A stretch of DNA of 6,173 nt, from assembly GCA_001780385.1 (NCBI GenBank), contig MFGW01000040.1:22975-29147 (forward strand), read 5' to 3'. Shown here piece after piece: positions 5,955 through 6,173 of this stretch. Below the pieces are notes generated by a model. That model made no database searches. It saw only the letters and a program-made list of their open reading frames with translations, and was not told the DNA's origin. The stretch's first letter is position 1. The number at the start of each line of letters is the position of its first letter. Position numbers and translations under genes: made by a program. The DNA comes from Candidatus Fischerbacteria bacterium RBG_13_37_8. Lineage in GTDB: Bacteria > Acidobacteriota > HRBIN11 > MFGW01.

Positions 5955-6173
5955 GCGTTTATGAAAAATTAGAAATTGATCTCCATTATCAAAAAGAGCA
6001 AATTTGCGATTTTGAAGAGGGCTATCAAAAGGTAGAGGAAATTATTGCTAATATTAAACTGTCGGTGAAGGAAGTTATTGCTAATATTAAACTGCAGGAA
6101 TTAGCTTCCAGAGGATTAATTAGACCAGCATCAGGAGCAAAAATAGAGATTTCTTTGCCCCCTAAATTTTCTG
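5951..6173 (+). CDS. Unknown protein overlapping the TIR gene, N-terminal part (cut by window edge)
   Basis: The frame is open from the ATG at 5951 to the window end, 74 codons. The ATG overlaps the TIR stop (ATGA, 5951-5954) and has GGGAG (5939-5943) 7 nt upstream, so it is well placed as the second gene of the TIR unit. The product begins MSVYEKLEIDLHYQKEQ. Residues about 1-53 are charged and probably helical, with coiled-coil-like spacing. They include two copies of an 11-residue unit, EIIANIKLSVK (30-40) and EVIANIKLQEL (41-51). After a turn (SRGLIRPASG, 53-62), AKIEISLPP (63-71) looks like a beta strand leading into the next part. No transmembrane segment is present in the visible region. 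I do not recognise a family. A partner, sensor or regulator of the TIR protein is an inference from gene overlap only. Confidence 0.7.
   Translation, partial: MSVYEKLEIDLHYQKEQICDFEEGYQKVEEIIANIKLSVKEVIANIKLQELASRGLIRPASGAKIEISLPPKFS
6038..6103 (+). repeat. In-frame 33-bp tandem duplication within the TIR partner gene
   Basis: Units 6038-6070 and 6071-6103 share an identical 20-nt core (6042-6061 and 6075-6094) at a period of 33 nt, encoding the ANIKL repeat. The period is 11 codons, so the frame is kept and a helix would be lengthened by about three turns. Near-identity at the DNA level suggests a recent duplication. Confidence 0.85.

Overview
The window looks like an accessory, defence-linked stretch of a bacterial chromosome or contig. 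It has moderate-to-low GC and clean Shine-Dalgarno sites. Intergenic DNA at the left end carries short-motif dispersed-type repeats. The leftmost gene belongs to the 4-hydroxyphenylacetate 3-hydroxylase / 4-hydroxybutyryl-CoA dehydratase family, whose dehydratase branch is typical of anaerobes. That makes an anaerobic or facultative Gram-negative-type bacterium plausible, but no taxonomic marker is present and I do not assign a phylum.

Layout. Positions 1-267 (minus) hold the first 89 codons of the 4-HBD/HpaB-family gene, cut by the window edge. Positions 268-588 are non-coding. They hold a candidate promoter for that gene, three copies of AAGGATTC, and a long imperfect inverted repeat (359-605) whose right arm runs into the end of the next gene. 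Positions 589-1017 (minus) encode a DoxX-family membrane protein. Positions 1155-2165 (minus) encode an exported, cysteine-containing protein of unknown function, translationally coupled (ATGA overlap) to the large upstream gene hsdR (2162-5299, minus). HsdR is a full-length type I restriction motor/nuclease subunit with all catalytic motifs intact. Positions 5300-5489 form a divergent promoter region. Positions 5490-5954 (plus) encode a small TIR-domain protein with one C-terminal transmembrane helix. It overlaps by 4 bp a second plus-strand gene that runs off the right edge.

How the genes may work together. HsdR translocates and cuts DNA but needs HsdM and HsdS. Neither is visible here, and hsdR has its own promoter and is first in its transcription unit, so the M/S genes must lie elsewhere or be absent. 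The divergent membrane-anchored TIR protein with its overlapping partner looks like a compact two-gene TIR defence unit sharing a regulatory region with the restriction gene. The hsdR promoter contains a perfect 7-7-7 dyad exactly between its -35 and -10 boxes, a good operator candidate. The TIR pair, the coupled exported protein and the shared control region are the most promising unusual items.
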